A DNA stretch of 64,000 bases from Blautia sp. SC05B48 (GTDB lineage Bacteria > Bacillota > Clostridia > Lachnospirales > Lachnospiraceae). Positions within the stretch are counted from its first letter, which is position 1; every line of letters starts with the position of its first letter. This document shows positions 1 to 7,295 of this stretch, piece after piece. A program made the position numbers and the translations under genes. The notes below the pieces were generated by a model that saw only the letters and a list, made by a program, of their open reading frames with translations, was not told where the DNA came from and did no database searches. The stretch is from the NCBI RefSeq assembly GCF_005848555.1, contig NZ_CP040518.1, forward strand, positions 3,301,501 to 3,365,500. Direction: 5' to 3'.

Positions 1-2
1 AT

Positions 3-458
3 GCTGACGTTATCAAATGTATGCGTCTTCTTACCTTCCTTCCTCTTGAGGAGATCGACGAGATGGCCAAATGGGAAGGCAGCGAGCTGAACAAAGCCAA
101 GGAGATCCTTGCATACCAGCTGACAGAGCTTGTACACGGTGAGGAGGAAGCCAAGAAAGCACAGGAGGGTGCCCGCGCACTGTTCTCAGGTGCAGATACT
201 TCTCATATGCCTACAACAGAGCTTTCAGAGGAAGATTTTGACGAGGAAGGAAAAATCGACCTGATCACACTTCTTGTAAAAGCAGAGCTGGTACCAAGCC
301 GTTCCGAGGGTCGCCGTGCGATCCAGCAGGGTGGTGTATCCATCGATGGTGAGAAGCTCACCGACATTTACCACACGGTTGAGAAGGATGCTTTTGCAGG
401 GGACGGGATCGTTCTGAAACGAGGCAAGAAAAAATTCAAAAAAATCTGTGTAAAATAA
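3..458 (+). CDS. tyrS: Tyrosyl-tRNA synthetase, C-terminal part (5' end outside window)
   Basis: The reading frame is open from base 3, so only the last ~151 codons are present. The visible part is the end of the catalytic domain (ALTFLP-like segment followed by an EWEGSELN-type helix), a variable linker, and a C-terminal S4-like RNA-binding domain (VPSRSEGRRAIQQGG, then a basic tail ending KKKFKKICVK). This arrangement is that of bacterial TyrRS, which charges tRNA-Tyr in the cytoplasm. The gene ends 87 nt before alaS. The ATG at 21 is internal, not a start. Function is confident; the catalytic HIGH and KMSKS motifs are not in the window and cannot be checked. Confidence 0.88.
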   Translation, partial: ADVIKCMRLLTFLPLEEIDEMAKWEGSELNKAKEILAYQLTELVHGEEEAKKAQEGARALFSGADTSHMPTTELSEEDFDEEGKIDLITLLVKAELVPSRSEGRRAIQQGGVSIDGEKLTDIYHTVEKDAFAGDGIVLKRGKKKFKKICVK

Positions 459-474
459 TTTCCCATATCTGTGA

Positions 475-509
475 CATTTCCGGGATAAAGCTACCGCATT
501 CCGGAAATG
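475..509 (+). other. Hairpin between tyrS and alaS
   Basis: CATTTCCGG (475-483) pairs with CCGGAAATG (501-509), giving a 9-bp stem with a 17-nt loop. No T-run follows, so it is at best a weak or Rho-assisted terminator, or an mRNA-processing structure. A clear AGGAGG ribosome site for alaS follows at 531-536. Confidence 0.45.
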
Positions 510-544
510 CTGACAGGTAGGGTTGACACAAGGAGGATAACAAC

Positions 545-3187
545 ATGAAAAAGTACGGAGTGAACGAACTTCGTAAGATGTTCCTTGACTTTATGGAAAG
601 CAAGGGCCATCTTGTAATGAAAAGCTTTTCCCTGGTTCCTCAGGGAGATAAGAGTCTTCTGCTGATCAACGCAGGTATGGCTCCGCTGAAACCATATTTT
701 ACAGGTGCTGAGAAGCCGCCAAGAACAAGAGTGACAACCTGCCAGAAATGTATCCGTACCGGAGATATCGAGAACGTAGGTAAAACCGCACGTCACGGTA
801 CTTTCTTTGAAATGCTTGGTAACTTTTCTTTTGGTGATTACTTCAAGAGAGAAGCCATCCACTGGTCCTGGGAGTTTCTTACAGAGGTTGTAGGACTTGA
901 TGCAGACCGTCTCTACCCATCCATTTACCAGGATGATGATGAAGCCTTCGATATCTGGAACAAAGAGGTAGGGATTCCGTCTGAACGTATTTTCCGTTTC
1001 GGAAAAGAAGATAATTTCTGGGAGCATGGAGCAGGTCCGTGTGGTCCATGTTCTGAGATCTATTATGACCGCGGAGAGAAATACGGCTGCGGCAAACCCG
1101 GATGCACGGTAGGCTGCGACTGCGACCGTTACATGGAAGTATGGAACAACGTTTTCACACAGTTCGAGAACGATGGAAACGGAAACTACACAACCCTGAA
1201 ACAGAAAAACATCGATACCGGTATGGGACTTGAGCGTCTTGCTGTAGTTGTTCAGGATGTAGATTCTATTTTTGATGTAGATACAATTTGTGCACTCCGT
1301 AATCTTGTATGCGAGATCGCACATAAAGAATATGAGAAAAACTACGCAGATGATGTTTCCATCCGTCTGATCACGGACCATATCCGTTCCGCAACATTTA
1401 TGATCTCCGATGGAATCATGCCTACCAATGAGGGACGTGGATATGTTCTCCGTCGTCTGATCCGCCGTGCAGCACGTCATGGACGTCTTCTCGGTATTGA
1501 GGGGACTTTCCTTGCCAAATTAAGTGCACAGGTAATTGAGAGCTCCAAAGCCGGATATCCGGAGCTTGAGGAGAAGAAAGAGTTCATCTTCCGTGTACTC
1601 ACAAATGAGGAGAATCAGTTCAACAAAACTATCGATCAGGGACTTCGCATCCTTTCCGACATGGAAGAGGATATGAAAAAAGCAGGTGAAAAGACTCTTT
1701 CCGGTGACAACGCATTCAAGCTTTATGATACGTACGGATTCCCTCTTGACCTTACAAAAGAGATTCTTGAGGAGAAAGGCTACGGCATTGACGAGGAAGG
1801 CTTCCAGAAGGCAATGGAAGAGCAGAGGGTCAAGGCACGTACTGCTCGTGAAGTAACCAACTATATGGGTGCAGACGCAACCGTATACGATGATATCGAT
1901 GTAAACGTAACAACAGAATTCGTCGGCTACGATCATCTTACCTTTGATTCCAAGGTTACTGTCCTTACCACAGAAACAGAAATCGTAGATTCTCTCACAG
2001 AGGGACAGAAGGGTACCGTATTTGTAGAGCAGACTCCTTTCTATGCAACAATGGGCGGACAGGAAGGTGATACCGGTGTGATCGAGACTGCAAACGGTAA
2101 ATTTGTTGTTGAGGACACCATCAAACTCCGCGGTGGCAAATTCGGTCATGTAGGACATATGGAATCCGGTATGATTTCCTCAGGTGAGACAGTATCCCTG
2201 CAGGTAAACGAAGAAGCAAGAAAAGATACCGAGAAAAACCACAGTGCAACACATCTTCTTCAGAAAGCACTGAAAACTGTTCTTGGTTCCCACGTAGAGC
2301 AGAAGGGTTCTCTGGTAACTCCGGACAGACTTCGTTTTGACTTTGCTCATTTCCAGGCAATGACAGCAGAAGAGATCCAGGCAACAGAAGATATTGTAAA
2401 CAAAGAGATCCAGGCAGGTCTTGATGTCCATACCGATGTCATGGATGTGGAAGAAGCAAAGAAATCCGGAGCAATGGCTCTCTTTGGTGAGAAATATGAC
2501 CAGAAGGTACGTGTAGTATCCATGGGAGACTTTTCCAAAGAGCTCTGTGGTGGTACTCATGTAAAGAATACAAGCTCCATCATGCTCTTTAAGATCGTTT
2601 CCGAATCCGGTATCGCAGCTGGTGTACGCCGTATTGAGGCACTTACCGGCAAAGCAGTTATCGAATATTACAGAAAGCAGGAAGAGCTTCTCCATGAGGC
2701 TGCAAAAGCATTAAAGGCCAATACAGCCGAGGTTGTAGAAAAGATCAGCCACCTGCAGGCTGAGGTAAAGGCTCTTCAGAGCGAAAATGAATCCCTCAAG
2801 AGCAAAGCTGCCCAGAGTGCACTTGGCGATGTCATGGATAAAGTCGTTGAAGTAAACGGCGTAAAACTCCTTGCAGCCAAAGTTGAAGGCGTTGACATGA
2901 ACGGTCTCAGAGACCTGGGTGATAAACTGAAAGAGCAGCTTGGTGAAGGTGTTGTCCTTCTTGCAGCAGTAAACGACGGCAAGGTTAATCTTCTTGCAAT
3001 GGCAACGGATGCAGCTCAGAAAGCAGGCGCTCATGCAGGAAACCTGATCAAAGCAGTGGCAGCGATCGTTGGCGGTGGCGGCGGCGGACGTCCGAACATG
3101 GCACAGGCCGGCGGAAAGAATCCGGAAAAGGCTCAGGAAGCTATGGACGCAGCAGCAGGAATCCTTGAAAAACAGCTCACAAAATAA
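545..3187 (+). CDS. alaS: Alanyl-tRNA synthetase
   Basis: Full-length 880-residue AlaRS, the usual bacterial size. It charges tRNA-Ala in the cytoplasm. The N-terminal class II catalytic domain begins MKKYGVNELR and includes the conserved FFEMLGNFSFGDYFK segment. The editing domain carries HSATHLLQ (HxxxH) and the downstream CGGTH zinc-binding motif. The C-terminal C-Ala domain ends with a glycine run (VGGGGGGRPNMAQAGG). The start is set by AGGAGG at 531-536, nine bases ahead of the ATG. The gene stands alone between tyrS and the rpsU promoter. Nothing is unusual. Confidence 0.98.
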   Translation: MKKYGVNELRKMFLDFMESKGHLVMKSFSLVPQGDKSLLLINAGMAPLKPYFTGAEKPPRTRVTTCQKCIRTGDIENVGKTARHGTFFEMLGNFSFGDYFKREAIHWSWEFLTEVVGLDADRLYPSIYQDDDEAFDIWNKEVGIPSERIFRFGKEDNFWEHGAGPCGPCSEIYYDRGEKYGCGKPGCTVGCDCDRYMEVWNNVFTQFENDGNGNYTTLKQKNIDTGMGLERLAVVVQDVDSIFDVDTICALRNLVCEIAHKEYEKNYADDVSIRLITDHIRSATFMISDGIMPTNEGRGYVLRRLIRRAARHGRLLGIEGTFLAKLSAQVIESSKAGYPELEEKKEFIFRVLTNEENQFNKTIDQGLRILSDMEEDMKKAGEKTLSGDNAFKLYDTYGFPLDLTKEILEEKGYGIDEEGFQKAMEEQRVKARTAREVTNYMGADATVYDDIDVNVTTEFVGYDHLTFDSKVTVLTTETEIVDSLTEGQKGTVFVEQTPFYATMGGQEGDTGVIETANGKFVVEDTIKLRGGKFGHVGHMESGMISSGETVSLQVNEEARKDTEKNHSATHLLQKALKTVLGSHVEQKGSLVTPDRLRFDFAHFQAMTAEEIQATEDIVNKEIQAGLDVHTDVMDVEEAKKSGAMALFGEKYDQKVRVVSMGDFSKELCGGTHVKNTSSIMLFKIVSESGIAAGVRRIEALTGKAVIEYYRKQEELLHEAAKALKANTAEVVEKISHLQAEVKALQSENESLKSKAAQSALGDVMDKVVEVNGVKLLAAKVEGVDMNGLRDLGDKLKEQLGEGVVLLAAVNDGKVNLLAMATDAAQKAGAHAGNLIKAVAAIVGGGGGGRPNMAQAGGKNPEKAQEAMDAAAGILEKQLTK

Positions 3188-3244
3188 CAAAGTTGCGCGT
3201 GATTTACAGTTTTGACATTTTTTTCATAAAAATCGAAAAAGATG

Positions 3245-3274
3245 TTGACGAAAGCACTTGTTATGCTATATAAT
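3245..3274 (+). promoter_or_regulatory. rpsU promoter
   Basis: TTGACG (3245-3250) and TATAAT (3269-3274) are separated by 18 nt, a strong vegetative promoter about 80 nt ahead of the rpsU start. Confidence 0.8.
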
Positions 3275-3352
3275 AACACTCGTGCAAGAAAAATACCCAG
3301 ACAGTTGTATTTTAGCACAATCTACAACTGGAGGGAGGTTAGGTGTGAGTCT

Positions 3353-3529
3353 ATGTCAAACGTTATCGTAAAAGAGAACGAGACTTTAGATAGCGCTCTT
3401 CGCAGATTCAAGAGAAGCTGTGCTAAGGCGGGAATCCAGCAGGAAATCCGTAAGAGAGAGCATTACGAGAAGCCAAGCGTTCGTCGTAAGAAAAAATCTG
3501 AAGCCGCAAGAAAACGTAAATATAATTAA
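3353..3529 (+). CDS. rpsU: Ribosomal protein S21
   Basis: 58 residues, [19 protein letters not shown] followed by a highly basic tail ([13 protein letters not shown]), the standard bS21 of the 30S subunit. An in-frame ATG exists upstream at 3242 but lies ahead of or inside the promoter; the ATG at 3353 is preceded by GGGAGG (3332-3338) and AGGTG (3341-3345) and gives the family's normal length. The gene has its own promoter and terminator. Confidence 0.96.
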   Translation: MSNVIVKENETLDSALRRFKRSCAKAGIQQEIRKREHYEKPSVRRKKKSEAARKRKYN

Positions 3530-3537
3530 TTGTGCGC

Positions 3538-3570
3538 AAAAATCCCTGGCTGTATGGTCAGGGATTTTTA
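3538..3570 (+). terminator. Rho-independent terminator of rpsU
   Basis: AAAAATCCCTG (3538-3548) pairs perfectly with CAGGGATTTTT (3559-3569), a loop of 10 nt, ending in a T-run. Confidence 0.9.
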
Positions 3571-3609
3571 ATTAAATAGAAACAGGAACGTTTGACGAAG
3601 GAAAGAAAT

Positions 3610-5184
3610 ATGAATTTGTTTATTAAACTGATTATCAAACCATTGCGATCGCTCCTTAAATTATTATTTAATCGAATTTTTTATGTAGCTCTGGCTCTTG
3701 TTGTACAGCTGGCGTGGCTGCTGATCGCCCTTTTCCGGCTTATGGAATACTCCAGATGGGTGACGATCGGAATGCAGGCCATAGGTTTTCTGGTTGTTCT
3801 GTGGATCGTAAATAAAAAGATCAATCCATCCTATAAGCTCGCCTGGACGATGCTGATCCTTATTTTTCCGGTATTTGGTGTTTCCCTGTACCTTCTTTTC
3901 GGTAAATCAAGGATCGGTACTGTGATGGAACAGCATTATCAGAATCTTATTGATGAAACTGCAGAATACTTGGAAGGCTCAGAGCTCACAAGAAAACGTT
4001 TAAACGAAGACGACCGTTCCATGAGAATCCAGTCGGATTATATCTGGCAATATTCCAGATATCCGGTTCACGAGAATACCACAGCAGAGTATTTCCAGGT
4101 AGGAGATGATATGTTTCCGGTTCTGGTGCATGAACTGGAGCAGGCAAAGCATTTTATTTTTATCGAATATTTCATCATAAATGACGGGGTAATGTGGCAG
4201 ACGATCCTTAATATCCTTGAAAAAAAGGCTAAAGAAGGAGTGGATGTCCGATTGATCTATGACGGCTTCGGCTGCCTTACCACATTGCCATACAAGTATG
4301 ATCAGGAGATGCGCCAGCGGGGGATCAAATGCGAAGTATTCAACCGATTCCGTCCGATTCTTAATATTATCCAGAATAACCGTGACCACCGTAAGATCTG
4401 TGTGATCGATGGCTGGACCGGTTTTACCGGCGGCATCAACCTGGCTGACGAATATATCAATCAGCGAAAACGGTTTGGCCACTGGAAGGATACAGCCGTT
4501 ATGCTGAAAGGAGAAGGCGTCTGGAATATGACAGCTATGTTCCTGTATATGTGGGGAATCGTTACCAGAACAGATACTTCTCTTGATTTCGGAAATTATG
4601 TTCCGCACAGGTGGCACCCCAACGAATTTCCGGGAAGCGGTTATGTCCAGCCATTTTGCGATTCCCCCCTGGACGATGAGATCGTAGGAGAGAACGTTTA
4701 TCTTAATATTATCAATCGCGCCAAAAACTATGTTTATATCTGCACGCCATATCTGATCATAGATAATGAGATGATGACCGCCCTGTGCCTCGCTGCAAAA
4801 AGCGGTGTAGATGTCCGGATCATGACACCAGGCATCCCGGACAAAAAAATGGTCTTCCTGCTGACACAGTCTTATTATAAACAGCTTCTGGAAGCAGGTG
4901 TAAAGATCTACGAATACCAGCCGGGATTCTTACATGCAAAATCTTTTGTCTGCGATGACAAAGTAGGCGTCGTAGGAACCATAAATCTGGATTACCGAAG
5001 CCTTTATCTACATTTTGAAGATGGTGTCTGGATGTATAAGAATGATGTGATCCTGGACATTCGGGATGATTTTACAGAAACCCTGGAGTACTGTGATCCC
5101 ATTGATCTGGCATTCTGCCAGAAGAGAAATATTGTGGTACGTGCCATTCAGAACGTACTGAGAGTTTTTGCACCGCTATTATAA
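3610..5184 (+). CDS. cls: Cardiolipin synthase (phospholipase D family)
   Basis: 524 residues. It joins two phosphatidylglycerol molecules to form cardiolipin in the membrane. Two hydrophobic N-terminal segments (PLDc_N type, roughly residues 15-95) precede two PLD catalytic motifs: HxKxxxxD starting at His260 (HRKICVID) and again at His442 (HAKSFVCD). A TTG 18 bases upstream (3592) is also in frame, but the ATG at 3610 is preceded by AAGGAAAG at a good distance and is preferred. The gene follows the rpsU terminator and precedes the miaB promoter, so it may rely on read-through or a promoter not recognised here. Confidence 0.95.
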   Translation: MNLFIKLIIKPLRSLLKLLFNRIFYVALALVVQLAWLLIALFRLMEYSRWVTIGMQAIGFLVVLWIVNKKINPSYKLAWTMLILIFPVFGVSLYLLFGKSRIGTVMEQHYQNLIDETAEYLEGSELTRKRLNEDDRSMRIQSDYIWQYSRYPVHENTTAEYFQVGDDMFPVLVHELEQAKHFIFIEYFIINDGVMWQTILNILEKKAKEGVDVRLIYDGFGCLTTLPYKYDQEMRQRGIKCEVFNRFRPILNIIQNNRDHRKICVIDGWTGFTGGINLADEYINQRKRFGHWKDTAVMLKGEGVWNMTAMFLYMWGIVTRTDTSLDFGNYVPHRWHPNEFPGSGYVQPFCDSPLDDEIVGENVYLNIINRAKNYVYICTPYLIIDNEMMTALCLAAKSGVDVRIMTPGIPDKKMVFLLTQSYYKQLLEAGVKIYEYQPGFLHAKSFVCDDKVGVVGTINLDYRSLYLHFEDGVWMYKNDVILDIRDDFTETLEYCDPIDLAFCQKRNIVVRAIQNVLRVFAPLL

Positions 5185-5191
5185 AAACTCT

Positions 5192-5220
5192 TTGACAGAC
5201 AACTGTAAATTCTGTATGAT
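5192..5220 (+). promoter_or_regulatory. miaB promoter
   Basis: TTGACA (5192-5197), 17 nt, TATGAT (5215-5220). Transcription would begin at about 5227, inside the perfect hairpin that follows. Confidence 0.75.
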
Positions 5221-5255
5221 ATATCAGACGGGAGTTAAATGCTCCCGTCTGATAT
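5221..5255 (+). other. 14-bp perfect hairpin at the start of the miaB leader
   Basis: ATATCAGACGGGAG (5221-5234) pairs perfectly with CTCCCGTCTGATAT (5242-5255) around a 7-nt loop. There is no T-run after it. It touches the -10 element, so it could be a terminator of cls read-through, an operator, or a 5'-end stabilising stem of the miaB mRNA. Confidence 0.7.
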
Positions 5256-5315
5256 TGTCTAAAGAAAAATAATTTATAGATACATATGAAATTTTTAGTT
5301 ATTGGAGGAATTGAT

Positions 5316-6713
5316 TTGAGCCAGAACAAAGAAACAGAGATCCAGCTTCAGTACATTGAAAAATGTAAAGAGCTTCTTGCCAAAAGCAGTACGAAACGTC
5401 CCACCTTCCACATCCAGAACGAAGGATGCCAGATGAACTCCATTCAGACAGAGTCTATTGCGGCCATCATGGAAAAAATGGGATATGAAATGGTCGATAC
5501 CGAGGATGCCGATGCAGTTGTATTTAACACCTGCACAGTCCGGGAAAATGCCAATCAGAAGATTTATGGACATCTTGGACATTTAAAGCGCATCAAACGA
5601 GATCACCCGGATATGAAGATCGTACTGTTCGGATGTATGATGCAGGAACATCACGTAGTGGAAAAGATCCGCAAGGATTATAAATATGTAAATCTTGTAT
5701 TCGGAACCCATAATATCCACAAATTCCCGGAGCTTTTTTACCGGACGCTGCAGACCGACGACCAGATCATTGATATCTGGAAGGAATCCGATGAGATCGT
5801 AGAGGGCATGCCAACTTCCCGCAAATACTCCTTCAAAACAGGAGTCAGCGTAATGTTTGGCTGCAATAACTTCTGCAGCTACTGCATCGTTCCTTATGTC
5901 CGTGGCCGCGAAAAGAGCCGCGAGCCACAGGCCATCATCCGCGAGATCGAAGAACTGGTGGCAGATGGCGTTACTGAGATCATGCTTCTTGGTCAGAATG
6001 TAAACTCCTACGGAAAAACTCTGGAAACACCGGTGACCTTTGCAGAACTTCTGAAAGAGGTGGAAAAGATCGAAGGGCTGAAGCGTATCCGTTTTATGAC
6101 TTCACATCCGAAGGATCTTTCCGACGAACTGATCCAGACCATGGCAGAGAGCCAGAAGATCTGTCACCATCTGCATCTTCCGCTGCAGTCCGGAAGCAGC
6201 AGAGTCTTAAAAGAAATGAACCGCCGTTACGACAAGGAGAAATATCTGGAACTGGTAGATAAGATTCGTAAGGCAATCCCGGATATTTCACTGACAACAG
6301 ATATCATGGTCGGATTTCCGGGAGAAACAGAAGAAGATTTCCAGGAAACACTGGATGTTGTAAGAAAAGCAAATTACGATACCGCCTTCACATTTATTTA
6401 TTCCAAACGAAGCGGAACCCCTGCTGCCGGCATGGAAAATCAGGTACCGGAGGATGTGGTAAAAGACCGTTTCAGTCGTCTTCTTACTCTGGTACAGGAA
6501 AAGGGCCGGGAAAATTCCTCCCGTTTCCAGGGAAGCGTACAGGAAATCCTGGTAGAAGATGAAAACCGGGAGAAGGGCACTCTTACTGGCCGTACCCAGC
6601 ATAATCTTCTGGTTCATTTCCCGGGAGAAAAAGATCTCATCGGCAAATATGTAAAAGTAAGCCTGGATACCTGCAAGGGATTCTATTATTTCGGACATAT
6701 CGTGGAAGAGTAA
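5316..6713 (+). CDS. miaB: tRNA-2-methylthio-N6-dimethylallyladenosine synthase
   Basis: About 465 residues. This radical SAM methylthiotransferase adds a methylthio group to i6A37 of tRNAs. Visible are the N-terminal UPF0004 domain (with the Cys of NEGCQMN, the Cys of FNTCTVREN and that of LFGCMMQ as second-cluster ligands), the radical SAM motif CNNFCSYC, and a C-terminal TRAM domain. The start is uncertain: a TTG at 5316 has GGAGG at 5304-5308 with ideal spacing and is preferred; an in-frame ATG at 5286 (10 residues longer) lacks a ribosome site. Confidence 0.95.
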   Translation: MSQNKETEIQLQYIEKCKELLAKSSTKRPTFHIQNEGCQMNSIQTESIAAIMEKMGYEMVDTEDADAVVFNTCTVRENANQKIYGHLGHLKRIKRDHPDMKIVLFGCMMQEHHVVEKIRKDYKYVNLVFGTHNIHKFPELFYRTLQTDDQIIDIWKESDEIVEGMPTSRKYSFKTGVSVMFGCNNFCSYCIVPYVRGREKSREPQAIIREIEELVADGVTEIMLLGQNVNSYGKTLETPVTFAELLKEVEKIEGLKRIRFMTSHPKDLSDELIQTMAESQKICHHLHLPLQSGSSRVLKEMNRRYDKEKYLELVDKIRKAIPDISLTTDIMVGFPGETEEDFQETLDVVRKANYDTAFTFIYSKRSGTPAAGMENQVPEDVVKDRFSRLLTLVQEKGRENSSRFQGSVQEILVEDENREKGTLTGRTQHNLLVHFPGEKDLIGKYVKVSLDTCKGFYYFGHIVEE

Positions 6714-6801
6714 AATTATGGACAAGTCCCCACCCACTGCTTATTGCTTTTCGCAACCCCGTTGGGGACTTACCTGATTCAGTTAAATATAAGTTTATAT
6801 T

Positions 6802-6841
6802 GCCCGCTCATTGCCAATATCGGATGAGCGGGCTTTTTTAT
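6802..6841 (+). terminator. Terminator after miaB
   Basis: GCCCGCTCAT (6802-6811) pairs with ATGAGCGGGC (6824-6833), followed by TTTTTTA. A second long-loop stem (AAGTCCCCA 6724-6732 with TGGGGACTT 6763-6771) lies between it and the miaB stop. Confidence 0.88.
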
Positions 6842-6862
6842 TATGAAAAATACTGTTTTCTA

Positions 6863-6924
6863 TTGACAAATACCCTATGAGGGTATATATTGTTCCATAT
6901 AAAGAGGATACCCCATTAGGGTAT
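6863..6924 (+). promoter_or_regulatory. csoR-copA promoter with two CsoR-type operators
   Basis: TTGACA (6863-6868), 17 nt, TATATT (6886-6891). The spacer is filled by the palindrome ATACCCTATGAGGGTAT (6870-6886). A second palindrome, ATACCCCATTAGGGTAT, lies at 6908-6924, 38 bp centre to centre, just ahead of the csoR ribosome site. TACCC-N5-GGGTA is the known form of CsoR operators, so the operon is most likely self-repressed and released by Cu(I). Confidence 0.88.
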
Positions 6925-6947
6925 TTATGAGAAAGGAGAGACAGCTT

Positions 6948-7259
6948 ATGTCTGAAAAGAAAGTCTGTCCCTGCTGCTGTGAAAAACACACTGCACGTTC
7001 AGAAGAGGAGAAAAAAAAGCTGATCAACCGTCTGAAACGTATTGAAGGCCAGATCAGAGGCATTATAGGAATGATGGAGAATGATGCCTACTGTAATGAT
7101 ATCTTAATCCAGTCTGCCGCAGTCAATGCTGCAGTCAATGCGTTCAACAAAGAGCTGCTTGCCAGCCACATCCGCACCTGCGTTGCCCGAGATATCCGGG
7201 AAGGTAAGGATGAGACCATTGATGAGCTGGTAGCAACCCTCCAGAAGCTGATGAAATAA
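6948..7259 (+). CDS. csoR: Copper-sensing repressor of the CsoR/FrmR (DUF156) family
   Basis: 103 residues, all-helical DNA-binding repressor. The family's Cu(I) ligand set is present: Cys49 (DAYCND), His74 and Cys78 (SHIRTC). The N-terminus carries an extra cysteine cluster (VCPCCC, residues 6-11) that could bind metal as well. The ATG at 6948 is chosen over an in-frame ATG at 6927 because AAGGAGAG sits just ahead of it and because 6927 overlaps the second operator. It is followed after 36 nt by copA, so the pair is an operon for copper sensing and export. Confidence 0.92.
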   Translation: MSEKKVCPCCCEKHTARSEEEKKKLINRLKRIEGQIRGIIGMMENDAYCNDILIQSAAVNAAVNAFNKELLASHIRTCVARDIREGKDETIDELVATLQKLMK

Positions 7260-7295
7260 AGGGATAAACTGGATTTTAGGAGGTACTGAAAGAAA

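Noticed and set aside
491..1480. Long open frame on the minus strand inside alaS (329 codons)
   Set aside because: It lies entirely opposite alaS, which is certain; Cys-rich composition without any motif marks it as a reverse-strand shadow. The same applies to the minus-strand frames at 1520-3190 and 16324-17433.
6724..6771. Possible riboswitch between miaB and csoR
   Set aside because: Only one 9-bp long-range stem is present; it is better explained as part of the miaB 3' end before the strong terminator.
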